Notes: generated by a model from the sequence alone, not told the origin. A DNA stretch of 32,221 nucleotides from Chara braunii (GCA_003427395.1 BFEA01000212.1:169403-201623), one strand, 5' to 3'. Positions 20,045 through 29,780 are shown, counted from the first letter of the stretch. Program-made: numbers and translations.

Positions 20045-20057
20045 GATGCGCTCGACA

Positions 20058-20732
20058 GCGGATCCTTGGCTCCATACATATTGCCCAACTGGGCATGTGT
20101 CACATGTCAGCCGCCCCATGCCGCTTGAAGACTCTGAGCACATAGACTCCCTTGTTGTGACCAGGTAAGTGCCTCATTCCCCTTCTCCCAAGGATCATCG
20201 CACCTCCCACCGTGCAGCTATGGCGCGCTCAGCCCGGCAATGGCTGGCGCCACACTCATTCCTCCTCGCTGCCACTACAACAACTTCCTTCTTTGAGCGT
20301 TGAGCAGCACTGGCTAATCCAGCCGCATGGCTGCCTCAGTGTCAATGCCCAAATGTGTTTGGTTGGGCTTCCTCTCTCCTTTTGTGCAGCTTGAGCAGGC
20401 TTCATCCAGCCTCAGCTGAGTCCCAATACCTAAGACTCGGGGCCTTCCAGAAGGATGCGCAGATCCGGCCTCTGCAACCAACTCGTGGGGTTGGCCTAGC
20501 TATTGGTTACAGTGGCTGCACGGTGCACACTGGTAGCCACTTGGGCCCCTTTCCTTAGGTTGGCCTTCACTTAGGGCCGAATTATATTTTCCTGGTGAGC
20601 CTTTACTTCATGTGGGCAGGCTGAATTTCAGCATGGCCAAGGCCCTAAATCCTTGCATTCCCTCCCCCTCTGGTTGAGAGCCGTCTTAGAAACCATCATT
20701 TGAGCCGTTGCTCCGCCTTAAAAGCCCGATCA
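20058..20732. other. Remainder of the 105-bp repeat, then no recognised feature
   Basis: 20058-20091 completes the repeat unit split by X (GCGG is the target duplication). From 20092 to 20732 I see no domain, RNA gene or repeat. A CAGGTAAGT at 20160-20168 fits a splice donor, but with no exon to attach it to I do not call a gene. Confidence 0.6.
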
Positions 20733-21338
20733 TCATGACCAGTTATGCGGCTTCCGTGGTCTTCGTCTTCCAGGCGGCTTTGGGACTGGCAACACCTTGC
20801 GTTTGACGATCCGATTGATGTCCACATATACATCCATGGTAGTGGGCAGCATTGATCGCTGAGAGTGGAATTGATCAGTCTCTAGGGAATGTAGGAATAT
20901 GAAAGCCTTGAACACAGGTGAAGAGGAAACATCAATTGCATATGATGGGCCATCAGGTTGACTGCTGTTGGTGTTTGTTCACAGGTGCAACCATAGGATT
21001 CTGAGTGTTTTGAGCTGTTCTACGGTCGCTTGCAGCTAATGGTTGTCCTGTAAACCCTATTCAGTGCTACCCAGTGCTTTACATTTAGATTCAGGAAATA
21101 GCAAATCCAATGGTGTCCTAGGCTCCCATTTGAAATGCAGCTGATCACGCGTTCGGGCAGTTGTAGAATGTACTGCGTTATTGTATAGACTACCTACAAG
21201 TGGTAGCTTATCATCCCAATCAATTTGACTTTGTTTGATGCAGCGCCCTAGTCCGTAATGCAACACAAGTATGCACTCAGCGCTCATCATGAAGTCTCGA
21301 AAGTCAATTACAATACCATGCCCCGATGATATGCCCAC
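20733..21338 (-). pseudogene. Element F: integrase C-terminal remnant with chromodomain-like tail
   Basis: Frame 21338-21057 holds the end of a Ty3/gypsy integrase core: QSQIDWDDKLPLVGSLYNNA, VHSTTARTRDQLHF, PRTPLDLLFPE. After a gap with stops, frame 20915-20733 gives PVFKAFIFLHS then RSMLPTTMDVYVDINRIV. This matches the RSQDLPSMDG...VDRII block that precedes the chromodomain-like segment in elements B and D. The upstream side ends at the 360-bp tandem repeat (21335). Whether F is the missing 3' part of element C or a separate insertion cannot be told here. Confidence 0.75.
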
Positions 21339-22053
21339 TTCAGAAGCATTGTCTCATTAAAAAAGAGCAAGAGAGCAGGAGACAAAGGAGAGTATAGACA
21401 GAGAAGAGCAGGAGAGTCCCAATATAATCAAATAGTATGCAAAGAAAAGAGAAGGAGAGTCCCAATATAATTAAATAGTACATGCATGTCACTCTCCCTT
21501 CCCACTTCTACTTCGGGCTTCTTCCCTATTGCCGCCTCAGCTGTAAATGGTCCTCTTTGATGTCCTCTAACATGATCACTGTGCATATCATAACAGGGCG
21601 CCCATCCTCCTTCCATGTCAGCAATAAAGTATGGAGCATGGCGCAGCATGTCCTCGCCTTCGTGGAGACCAGCAGCAGATCCCACGTGTCGATGCCACTT
21701 CAGAAGCATCGTCTCATAAAAAAAGAGCAAGAGAGCAGGAGACAAAGGAGAGTATAGACAGAGAAGAGGAGGAGAGTCCCAATATAATCAAATAGTATAG
21801 ACAGAGAAGAGAAGGAGAGTCCCAATATAATCAAATAGTACATGCATGCATCTCTCCCTTCCCACTTCTACTTCGAGCGTCTCCCCTATTGCCGCCTCAG
21901 CAGTGCATGGTTCTCTTTGACGTCCTCTAACATAATCACTGCGCATATCATAACAGGCCGCCCATCCTCCTTCCATGTTAGCAATAAGATATGGAGGATG
22001 GTGCAACACTTCCTTGCCTTGGTGGAGACCAGCAGCAGATCACACTTGTCGAT
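21335..22053. repeat. 360-bp tandem duplication
   Basis: CCACTTCAGAAGCATYGTCTC starts at 21335 and again at 21695, and the two copies align to about 22053. Inside each, a segment of about 37-55 bp (GGAGAGTCCCAATATAATCAA) is itself doubled. The unit has open frames, but each copy carries differences that do not respect a frame. No family recognised. Confidence 0.85.
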
Positions 22054-23470
22054 GCCAAATAAGTCTAGGCATGCTTCCCCTCAACTCTCATCAGCCTCAC
22101 AGCCCCGATCCTCCTCCTCGCCAATCCTCATCACCTACGCCTACAGCTATGGCGACTATGGTCGCGCCAACATAATCTTCCTCTAAGCTGGTGCCGTGCA
22201 GCAGCATCTGGCGCCAGCATCACTATCCAGCAGCCTCATGTCGCAGCACGAGCATCAGGCCAGCGCTAGGCAGAATGCCACCGGCGGTGGTCTGGCTGAC
22301 CTTAAATTGCGTTAACCAGCATTAACTGTCGTTGACCAGTCTCCCCTTTTACCGTATCGACGCTTCTGATTTGCAAGGTCTTCATGGCCTGGATGCAGCG
22401 TCGAAGCAGTAGTACCTTTTCCATTCGGGACTGGAATTTTCTGGATACGTGCAGACAACCGTTGATGTGCATCTGATCTATGGTCGAGGCTGACTACTAG
22501 GTTGACTTTAACTTTGGGCTTGCTTTTCCTGTGTTGGGTCTAACTTTTAATTTTTCAAGAGTCAACTACCTTGCAATCAGACTCGCTTTCTTTTCCACTT
22601 CGCACTCATGCAAACATTTGGTGAGTCACACTGGCGCACAACGCCCACTCAAAGCTTGAAGATATGAAAGTCGAAAACACAGTTCAGGTACAAACTCTCT
22701 TCAGCAGACTATTGCACATCAGCATTCGTACATTCCAACTCTCGCCTCATTGTTCAACACCACTCTTCACACACACTCAACTCTGGATCACCCTGGATAT
22801 CCCACACTCATACACGCACTCCCGTAGTCAAACACTCGCCTATCAGCTATGGCAGCTATGGACGCTATCCCTCTATGGCTATGGCTAACCATCTCCTTCA
22901 GCCCACGTCGTCTTCGGGCACTCTGCAGACCACCTCACTCAAGTCGCTCACGCAACGCTTCCTCATGGCTTACGCAGGAATGAATGAATGGCTGGACGCT
23001 GCCTCTTGATTTATACTTCTGGAAGTTGTTGGTCTGCCTCTTTCCGCTGGGCCCATGGTGCACACAGTCCCACATGGTACTTGCTGACTGGACTAAGTGA
23101 GATTGGGACTGGGTACTGCTGACTCAACATGGGTGGACTCACCACTTGCCCACTTGCCTCTAGCCAAACGTAAAAATTCTCGAAAGGCCACTTCCGGATT
23201 TGGCCTTTCGACACTGTAGCAGCTACGAGCTTGACCCTTCAGAACTACTTGAGCTACGACCTCTGCTACAAACTTGACCCCTACTCGACAGGGCTACAGT
23301 TCAAGACCCAATGACTACACTGGCCTACGACGGACAACAGCAGACTCCTAAGACGCAGGTCACACGGGTACTGTACACAGGTAAGTGAGGTCTAGGGATC
23401 GAGCCCTGGGGGGATCTGCATCCGTTACTGTGGAGGTGAAATCCATTTCACTCCCGCCGACCTGAATTTG
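22054..23470. other. Unassigned region, possible degenerate LTR on the minus strand
   Basis: No coding domain. On the minus strand TATAAAT occurs at 23015-23009, and an 11-bp inverted repeat lies at 23180-23190/23201-23211. The terminal TG...CA candidates (for instance near 22533 and 23375) lack a convincing PBS or PPT. The LTR idea is therefore only a possibility. Confidence 0.4.
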
Positions 23471-23663
23471 AGGTCCTCCGAGAATATCTCAGTCCAAGAC
23501 TGTCTGCATGGCCCGGATCATATGACTCTGCACCATTGCCATTGCATTAGTCCACCCTTGAGGGGCCACATTCATGTGGATTAGGCCCCTATGCGTACGC
23601 ATTGCTGTCACCGGCCTATCCGGTGGATAAACAGGAAACTGATCATACCCAGAATAACGGTCT

Positions 23664-23667
23664 ATAA
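23664..23667. repeat. Target site duplication ATAA of the TIR transposon
   Basis: ATAA at 23664-23667 and again at 24845-24848, directly outside the two 13-bp inverted termini. Confidence 0.85.
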
Positions 23668-24844
23668 ACCACCAGTTCACTGATGAGCATTGTTCATCGA
23701 TTGCAGTGAACTGCGAACAGACCCGGGCCGTTCGGCGCAGGGCTGGTAGAGGTTTGGCAGGACAAGGGTGGTGGGCCCAAAAAATACGTCCTCGTGTGCT
23801 AGGTCTGGCTGCAACAGGAGTGAAAAAATCTGCACTGTTGAAAAAAGAAAAAAAAATGGCACAATAAAAAAAAAAGAAAAACGGTTACAAAAGGAACACA
23901 CGAGAAAAAAATCTGTTGCAGCTGTCACGCCCCAAAAGAGCACCACTGAGGAAAACGACAAAAGAAAAAAACAAACGAAGAACCAGCGAAGGGCGTGGCT
24001 CCACCACTCACCAACTATGCAAGTTCATAATGGATCTTCATTGAGAATATGGCTAGATGAACCACCGCAGGTTTTTGTTGGCTTTTTTTTTTCCCCCCCA
24101 CAATAGGGTGCTCTTTTCCCGCCGCCCATTTAGTCCCATTTTGCGCATTCACGGGAATGGCGGTGGAGGGAGGCTCGCTGCACCACTCTCTACGTGCACA
24201 AAAGACAAGAAAGATGGTAATGCATCCTTCGATGTTCAAGTGCTGAATTCAGTCTCATTTTGCACATCTCGAGAGTATTGCAGCGAGGCCCAATTTTGGG
24301 ATGAAGGCACCTTTCTTTCCAGCTTGAGGGCCTCGCACGTCATTCCTGCTTGAGGGCCTTGCTCATCTTTCCTGCTTGAGGGCCTCGCACGTCTTTCCTG
24401 CTCTCAAAATCTGCAAAACGAGAGTGAATCTTCCGCTAGAACATGGAGAGATGGACCACATGATTAACTTATGGCAACGAGGCTCACAGTTGTGTCATAG
24501 ACTCGATAGTCGTTTTTTTTTGTTTTTTCCTCTTCCTCTTATGGAAAAGGCAATGGCCTTGAGATATCATCATTGAACTGACGAGGCTTTGTTTTTTTTT
24601 TTTTTTTTTTTTTTTTTTTCATCTGCTTTCTTGGATTCAAGAGCTGGCTAGGGCCGTGCATGAGTGAAAACACGATACGACTTCCTTTTTGCTCCATTTG
24701 CTGGCCACACATCCGACACTTCAGTCCTTAGAGAGGTCTGTACCGGTACCGGCCACAATTTGCCAACGGGTGGTACCAGTCACTTTCAGGCTCGACAAAA
24801 TGCATTCTTTGGTTCGTTGAAATAGGTGTGGGTGAACTGGTGGT
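23668..24844. mobile_element. Non-autonomous TIR DNA transposon inside RT of element C
   Basis: The termini ACCACCAGTTCAC (23668-23680) and GTGAACTGGTGGT (24832-24844) are perfect inverted repeats of 13 bp with ATAA on both sides. The left end has a second inverted copy close by (23673-23682/23704-23713), forming a hairpin. Inside are A-rich stretches, three 26-bp tandem copies of a GCTTGAGGGCCTCGCACG unit (24322-24399) and a T29-type tract (24591-24619). No transposase is visible, so it must have been moved in trans. A 4-bp duplication does not fit hAT (8), Mutator (9) or Harbinger (3). I cannot name the superfamily. Confidence 0.85.
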
Positions 24845-25254
24845 ATAAGTATTATTATAGTTTTTCCCGCACACGATTCTGACTGCGTGTCTGCGTTTGG
24901 CAAGCCTCCCGCATCTCGCACAGTTACAACATTTAGTCGCTTTAAGTCTTGTACCTGTCGTAGTGTCCCATTAGGCTTAACAAAACAAAACCATGGGGAT
25001 GCATGCGGTCTACTGGAAGAGTCGGTGACGTGCGCTTGCATCTTTCCATCTAGGTAGTCCACCACCTTCTTCTCCTCGTCAGGATTAGGATATCGCGCGC
25101 CTGTTAGATTCCATGGGTCGCGTGGTACGGTATGGATCCAAATCATTGGAATTTTATTTGCATCCAACCTCCCACGTTGGTCATCATCGAAAGCATACGC
25201 GTGATGCCTCTTCTTCATTAGCTTTATCATCAAACTTTTGTTTGGAGGCAACAA

Positions 25255-25778
25255 GAATCCAGACTCCCCTACTATCAGCTTCCCCTCATTCTACTCGTTG
25301 ATACGACATGGGCCAATTGCGGCACGTTCCCTCGTTCGCGGTATCAATCCACATTCCCGCTCGTAGCAAGCCTCCTCGTCTTCTGTGACGAGAACGGGAA
25401 CTGGGCGACACTTCTTACCTATTGTCTTGTACCGCCTTTGGAAACCCTGCTTGAGTCATCTTGTAAAAAAGGCCGGCTTACTGTTTGTGCTTTCATCATT
25501 GTCGGGTCCCTTCCTTACCCAAGAAGCCGATAAGTCAATTTTACCTCTCCAACTTGAGGGCTTTCCAAGACCTGCTCCTTTAAAGCTTTGATGACCTCTG
25601 AGTGTGCCAACTCATGAGTCGCCACCAAGTCCGTGGCCTTGTTCACATCCGCTGGACTGAGTGAAAGCACCTCCACCCTTCCTTCGTCTTCTGGCTCCTC
25701 TAGAAGTTGTCACCTCTCATTTTCGGACTCCTCCACCGTGAACGAGCCAGGATTGGGTCGATTCCTTATACTTCTAGG
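25255..25778 (-). pseudogene. Element C protease-RT linker remnant
   Basis: Coding-like minus-strand text with stops: LSPADVNKATDLVATHEL and KALKEQVLESPQVGEVKL between about 25690 and 25540. This is the expected linker between protease and RT. No catalytic motif. Confidence 0.6.
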
Positions 25779-26420
25779 TCATGTGTTCCTGCAGGTTACG
25801 ATCTCGTAGCTCCCACATGCAGGATCATACATGAGTAAGATCATCGTTCCATTGTGTTTGTTAAATATTAATGTCGTTGTCCTGCACAGGAACGATCTCC
25901 CGAGAAGGATGGTGTGGTCCACATCAGGCATGAGAAAAAAACAAGTCATTGCCTTTACCTTGCCAACCTCGACGACCACATTCAAAGTCGTCCCACAAAA
26001 CACCGCCTTGCAATTGGCACCATACAGGATGCCACAATCTGATCGATCTACCTCCATCCCCAACCTAAGTGCATTAACTTCCCTGATAATATTAATTTTT
26101 GCTCCAGTATCTAACGTTGTTGTGTACTTCGATCCTTTAACCACCAAATCAACTAACCCGCAGGCCACACACTTCCAGTCCATCTTAGTTCCAGTCTCAG
26201 CCCACTCTGCCTCCTTTGGCAATATCGTACTAGGATGGACATTCGACACTAATCTCCGCGAGAGCCTTCTTTTCAACCCATCACGGAGCCTGGGAGCAGA
26301 CGCCAGGATGTCTTTCAGGTTCATAAGGTCATTATGACCTTCAAGTAACCTGTCTACCATCCGCTCCACGTCAAAACCCTCTACTAAACGAACTGCATAC
26401 TTCCTTTTCTTCGACACCAC
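25779..26420 (-). pseudogene. Element C aspartic protease region
   Basis: A 213-residue open frame. Residues 30-70 read NDLMNLKDILASAPRLRDGL and LSRRLVSNVHPSTIL, typical of the segment before the protease in this lineage. The active site is LDTGAKINII (Asp104, Thr, Gly, Ala), and the second half has the HTILLGRSFLCR block. The domain itself looks intact, but its reading frame is shifted relative to gag (26908-26384) and it is separated by stops from RT. Role: polyprotein cleavage. Confidence 0.85.
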
Positions 26421-28330
26421 ATCGGCCTATAGGTCATACCGGGTTGGCATGACCCTACCGCCACCACTCCAGGGTACCCTCGCCGTGATGGCACTGATTC
26501 CGGGCCAGACTCACAGAGGAAAACGTTAGGGAGATTTGCCTTCCAATCCTTTACTTCCTCACATATGCCTAACAACTTTCGTTGGTACCTCCCCATCTTT
26601 TCCCATAGGTCCTCCATCTTTCCTAGGAGGATCGACGCAGGGTCCAACTTTTCATCAGAGCCCTCTTCGTCTGACTCAATAATTATAGGCTCATCTCTTA
26701 GGATCCCATCTCGTGGCCGTTGGATCATTTCCACATTCTCCCCCACCTCTTCCACTCTCACAGGTGGGTCCTCCTTTTCTTGCCACAACCTAAACATGGA
26801 TCGCGGTGCGTGCCGCGCGGCTATCCATCTGAGGGCCTTTTCCCTTACTCCCCCTGGAATCGTGGGATCGATATATTCGCCAAACTGATCGTATATGTCT
26901 CCATCCATGTTGGAAGAGATTAGTCCAGCCTGCTCATCTTCCCGTCGCTTATTGCAGAAGCGTAAGCGTATTGTATGGCGTTGCTTATCACAATGTCGAC
27001 ATATAGCATTCCACCAATGGAAACGAGCTCTTCCATATCCTTGACCTCCTCCCTGACCAGCTTGGTTATCCTGATCTTGGTAACCTTGGTTATTGCACTG
27101 ACCCCCTCAACCTCCGCCCTTCCTACCTCGCCCTCTTCCGCCGCCTCTTCCTCCGTTCCCCTGATTGCCCTGGACTTGATTCCCTCCTCCTGCCACGGTA
27201 GCTTGCGAACTTTGTGGTGCGGGCGACGGAGGTGGCGCCATCGGCTGGGCCTGTATTGCAGGTTAGCCTGGCGACGACATACTCGCTCGAGGTCCTAAGT
27301 AAGGTACTATATGTCCCTGCGGAACCTAGTCGCCCCATGGTACGAAGGTGTTAAAAATAGGCCATGGCCATTGTCCATATGGCGGTGGCCCTGCTTGAGA
27401 AGATCTTGCACTAGTTGATGGCGCTGCTACACTTGGAGAGGCCACTGCCAACGTTTGAGGTGCTTGCCCCTTCTCGAAGCCTTGTCCCCCTTGTGTCAAG
27501 TTGCGTTGTTTGCGTTGCGCCTTTACGAGATGCTGTGGCCCCGGCTCCTCTTCTTCCCACTCTTCTTGAACAGCTTCCTCAACCACCGACTCCTTTCCCT
27601 TCCCTTGGACTGTGGTTACCACTTTCCTTTGTATCATGGTATCTTTTCCATAGCCTAGTTCTGCTAGTACATGTGTGATAATCCTTCTTACCCTTGGAGT
27701 CCCTGAGGCAGTTGTATCACGCTCCTTCCTTTTTCACCTTTGTTGGCGCATTTGATACTGCTCCACTTGGTCCAGATCTCCCTCTTCTATACCCTTGTCG
27801 ATTGTGGCCCAGGTGAGCTTTTCACTACCTCCTCCCCTCTTTGTCAGTTCCTGGGGCTCTGAAGCGTTGAACAGCCCTAAGAAAATAGCACACTATGCCT
27901 CTTTTGAGATCTTGGGAACCTTCCTTGCCTTCTTCTTAAATGCCTCTGCGAGAGCCCCAATAGTGGTAAAGTCATCCCTATTCATTGCCTCTGAGTCCGT
28001 CGCCGTCAACAGGCCATCACCTAACCTGTACTTCCGGAGCATGCCATCCTTGCCCAACTACCATGAGCCGCCGCTATAACCTTTTCTACCTCCTTATTAA
28101 GCCCATGAAGTATATACTTTGGAATTCGCTGGAATTTCACCGCATTCGATAAACCCACCAGTGCCTGTTCGACCAATTCCAACCATTCTGAAACTCGTTC
28201 TCCATCGCATGGAAGGTGTTAACTTTGAGGACATTGCTTTGCGCCCGTTCTCGCCTGTCCAAGGCTTCAACCAAATGCTTTGACTAAATCCTCAATGGTC
28301 AATCCTTTTGCCACACCATCGACCATTTTG
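26384..28330 (-). pseudogene. Element C gag, broken
   Basis: Pieces of gag in several frames. Near 28300-27700 there are fragments such as SNVLKVNTFHAM, a Trp-rich stretch and KLTWATIDKGIEEGDLDQVE. Frame 27637-27326 is an acidic, Gln/Pro-rich linker (EEWEEEEPGPQHLV). At 27001-26954 a zinc knuckle reads CRHCDKQRHTIRLRFC, with the last spacing two residues longer than the usual CCHC. Frame 26908-26384 follows with DIYDQFGEYIDPTIPGG and an acidic helix. The lineage assignment rests on recalled charophyte elements. Confidence 0.8.
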
Positions 28331-28617
28331 GTAGATCTCTTGCTTCAAATTGATCCCTGTTAAGAAAAGGTATGAACTTTGTTCAGCAAGCAGACCTACC
28401 ATACTGCTTACTTGACTTCCTACTTAGCTTAATCATAATCCAAACTTCCAAAATAACCAAACAATCAATCAATCAAATCAAAAACATATAGTAATTTATT
28501 AATAGTAATTTTACGTAGCCATCCTTATAAGTCATATAAAATTTCCTCACATGCCTATTTTCTCATTCTCTCGTACCCGGATGTCGTTCCACCAGGTACA
28601 ACGATAGGCAACTGGTA
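28331..28617 (-). other. Element C leader
   Basis: AT-rich stretch (especially 28430-28560) between the PBS and gag. No gene or repeat seen. Confidence 0.6.
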
Positions 28618-28635
28618 TCCCCGGCAACGACGCCA
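28618..28635 (-). other. Element C primer binding site, tRNA-Asp type
   Basis: The minus strand reads TGGCGTCGTTGCCGGGGA, two bases after the LTR end ...CTCAACA. Plant tRNA-Asp(GUC) ends TCCCCGGCAACGGCGCCA, so 17 of 18 positions pair. The same primer site is known from Athila-like plant elements. Confidence 0.85.
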
Positions 28636-28637
28636 CC

Positions 28638-28806
28638 TGTTGAGCGCATCGGTCCCGCCCAAGGCAGGACCCTCCCGGCTGCGTCACGCAGGAGTTGGTT
28701 TACCTCGTCACGACACACATGGAGCTTCTGCAAGCCGAACCGACCGAGTGCGCCAGCCATACCTCTCGCGAGCCCCTACGACAGGATAGGGCTAACGCGA
28801 GATACA
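28638..28806 (-). repeat. Element C 5' LTR, 3' fragment
   Basis: About 169 bp remain, ending GATGCGCTCAACA before the PBS. It aligns with the last 190 bp of element X: the TATCCTGTCGTAGG block, CGCACTCGG, TCCTGCGTGACGC(A/G)GCCGGGAGGG and GATGCGCTC(A/G)ACA. The upstream part is cut off where element E's gag begins (28807). It carries three stem-loops at 28765-28801, 28679-28691 and 28651-28671. Confidence 0.8.
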
Positions 28807-29582
28807 ACTTGCCTCCACCTGACGAAGCTGTCTCATGGAGGTGATCCAGGACTCAACGTCTTCTTTGCAGTCGTACTTAGACGGTATGGGAACCACCTGC
28901 CGTCCACATAGGGGCTGTTGTAGCTGGCACCAATGATTGCTGTTTTTGAACTCGAGGCTGTAGCAGTTGCAGAATTTCCCGCGCCGTCACTTGCCGTAGT
29001 GGCAGCAGAATCAGCACCTACTGCATGTGCCGATGGTATGACACTTTGAGAAGAAGTAGAGGAATGGAGAGCGAGGACAATTTGGTTAGCAGCATTTGAG
29101 GCAAGAGGTAGAGGGAGAGTATTAGGAATCTGATCCTTTTGCAGATTTGCCATCTGCTGCATTTGATCTTTGTGCTCTTTGGTCAATTCGACCATTTTTG
29201 CCCGCAGCTCACTTACCTCTGCCCAACGTTTGGTGATCTGCTCAGGGATGTCACTTAGTAGGTGACAATCTATAAGAGCACGTACATATGCGACTATCTC
29301 CTTCCTGACCTCAGTGTCAGGCAAGGAGGAGACTGTTTTGAGGACAACCTCATGGTCTGCAAGAGCGGTTCTCCGCTTTTCCTCGGCTTTCTCTTCCCTT
29401 GCCAGTGCCTTCGCATAGAGAGTTTGGAACAATGGTTTATCCTCCTCTACGGCTGCATCCAGTTGGGCCTTTATGGCCACAAAAGCCTTTACATCGCCCG
29501 TTTATGCAAGTCCCTCAAGATGGGAACTTCCACTCTCTCTTCTCTCTCTCCTTGCCTTTTGTTTGCGAGTCTCTACAGGCAT
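28807..29582 (-). pseudogene. Element E gag, N-terminal part, truncated
   Basis: It starts at ATG 29582 with MPVETRKQKARRE. An in-frame TAA lies at 29504-29502. The same frame then runs on to about 28880 with a long charged coiled-coil-like helix (EEDKPLFQTLYAKALAREEK and AEVSELRAKMVELTKEHKDQ), an Ala/Ser/Thr-rich linker and YVDGRWFPYRLS. One frameshift near 28875 leads to YDCKEDVESWITSMRQ, the start of the gag core. It stops abruptly at 28807 against the LTR of element C. The family is recalled from charophyte gypsy elements. Confidence 0.75.
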
Positions 29583-29780
29583 GAAAATATGAATCAGGAA
29601 AAGAAACTGACTGAAAAGCTCAAAGAAGAGAATGTAGAACTCCTAGCCGGAGCAGCATTACATTTGGACTAGAGAGCAACAAACCACAAAAAGAAAAACA
29701 AACTCACATCCAGCGATCCAGTCTGATCAACTTGCATACGAGGTCCTCTCGAGTTTTGTCTGACCAGCTCCGTGACTGTT
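29583..29780 (-). other. Element E leader
   Basis: About 200 bp between the shared LTR and the gag start. A TATTTAA lies near 29798-29792 on the minus strand. I cannot identify a PBS: no TGG-starting stretch fits a tRNA I know. Confidence 0.4.

Larger units (their letters stand above)
14983..20057 (+). mobile_element. Element X: 5,075-bp solo-LTR-like insertion
   Basis: The insertion starts TGTCG and ends CGACA, a 5-bp inverted terminus of the LTR type TG...CA. It is flanked by GCGG duplications and splits a 105-bp repeat whose uninterrupted form lies beside it. I find no internal direct repeat of its ends, no PBS or PPT pair and no gag or pol sequence. It is therefore better explained as one very long LTR left by recombination than as a whole element. 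A TATA box sits at 19781. Its last 190 bp align with the 5' LTR end of element C on the other strand, which carries a tRNA-Asp PBS. The alternative is a non-autonomous element of unknown type with LTR-like ends. Confidence 0.75.
23489..25254 (-). pseudogene. Element C reverse transcriptase, split by a transposon
   Basis: Frame 25254-24845 holds the N-terminal RT: PNPDEEKKVVDYLDG, SSSRPHASPWFCFVKPNG, LKRLNVVTVRDAGGLPNAD. Frame 23667-23489 holds motif A (IDRYSGYDQF, with the catalytic Asp) and motif B (NVAPQGWTNAMAM). Between them lies the TIR transposon 23668-24844. Taking out the transposon and one copy of its ATAA duplication rejoins the two halves in the same frame, so the insertion landed in a still-open RT. 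The YxDD region is missing: a stop follows MQTVLD and the text is unrelated beyond 23470. Confidence 0.9.
23471..28806 (-). mobile_element. Element C: Ty3/gypsy retrotransposon, 3'-truncated, with nested insertion
   Basis: The minus-strand order is a 5' LTR fragment (28806-28638), a tRNA-Asp-type PBS, gag, a zinc knuckle, an Asp protease, and the first two thirds of RT. RT fades out near 23470, before the YxDD motif. A 1,177-bp TIR transposon sits in RT. The lineage differs from A, B and D: the RT reads SSSRPHASPWFCFVKPNG and PQGWTNA, and the PBS is tRNA-Asp. Its LTR end is related to element X. No 3' LTR is found in the window. Confidence 0.85.

Noticed and set aside
18530-20057. GC-rich stretch that might be rRNA or spacer rDNA
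   Set aside because: I find none of the conserved rRNA core sequences I know. The end of the stretch is explained as LTR by alignment to element C.
14983-20057. Element X as a complete small LTR element (TRIM or LARD with two LTRs)
   Set aside because: No direct repeat of its first or last few hundred bases is present inside it, and no PBS or PPT is found.
20155-20175. Splice donor CAGGTAAGT suggesting a host exon
   Set aside because: A nine-base match is expected by chance, and no coding frame or acceptor can be attached. A similar GTAAGT near 23382 is equally isolated.
22531-23375. A complete LTR (TGTGTTGGG...TGTACACA) on the minus strand
   Set aside because: The termini do not pair with a second copy, the tract upstream is not a PPT, and no PBS follows. 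Only the TATA box and one inverted repeat support it.
23768-24106. Lys-rich 112-residue frame in the TIR transposon as a transposase
   Set aside because: Composition comes from A-rich runs, there is no DDE or zinc-finger pattern, and the frame does not reach the termini.
28833-29480. Ala/Ser-rich coiled-coil protein as a host gene
   Set aside because: Text and position (200 bp after an LTR, followed by YDCKEDVESW) identify it as retrotransposon gag with a stop and a frameshift.
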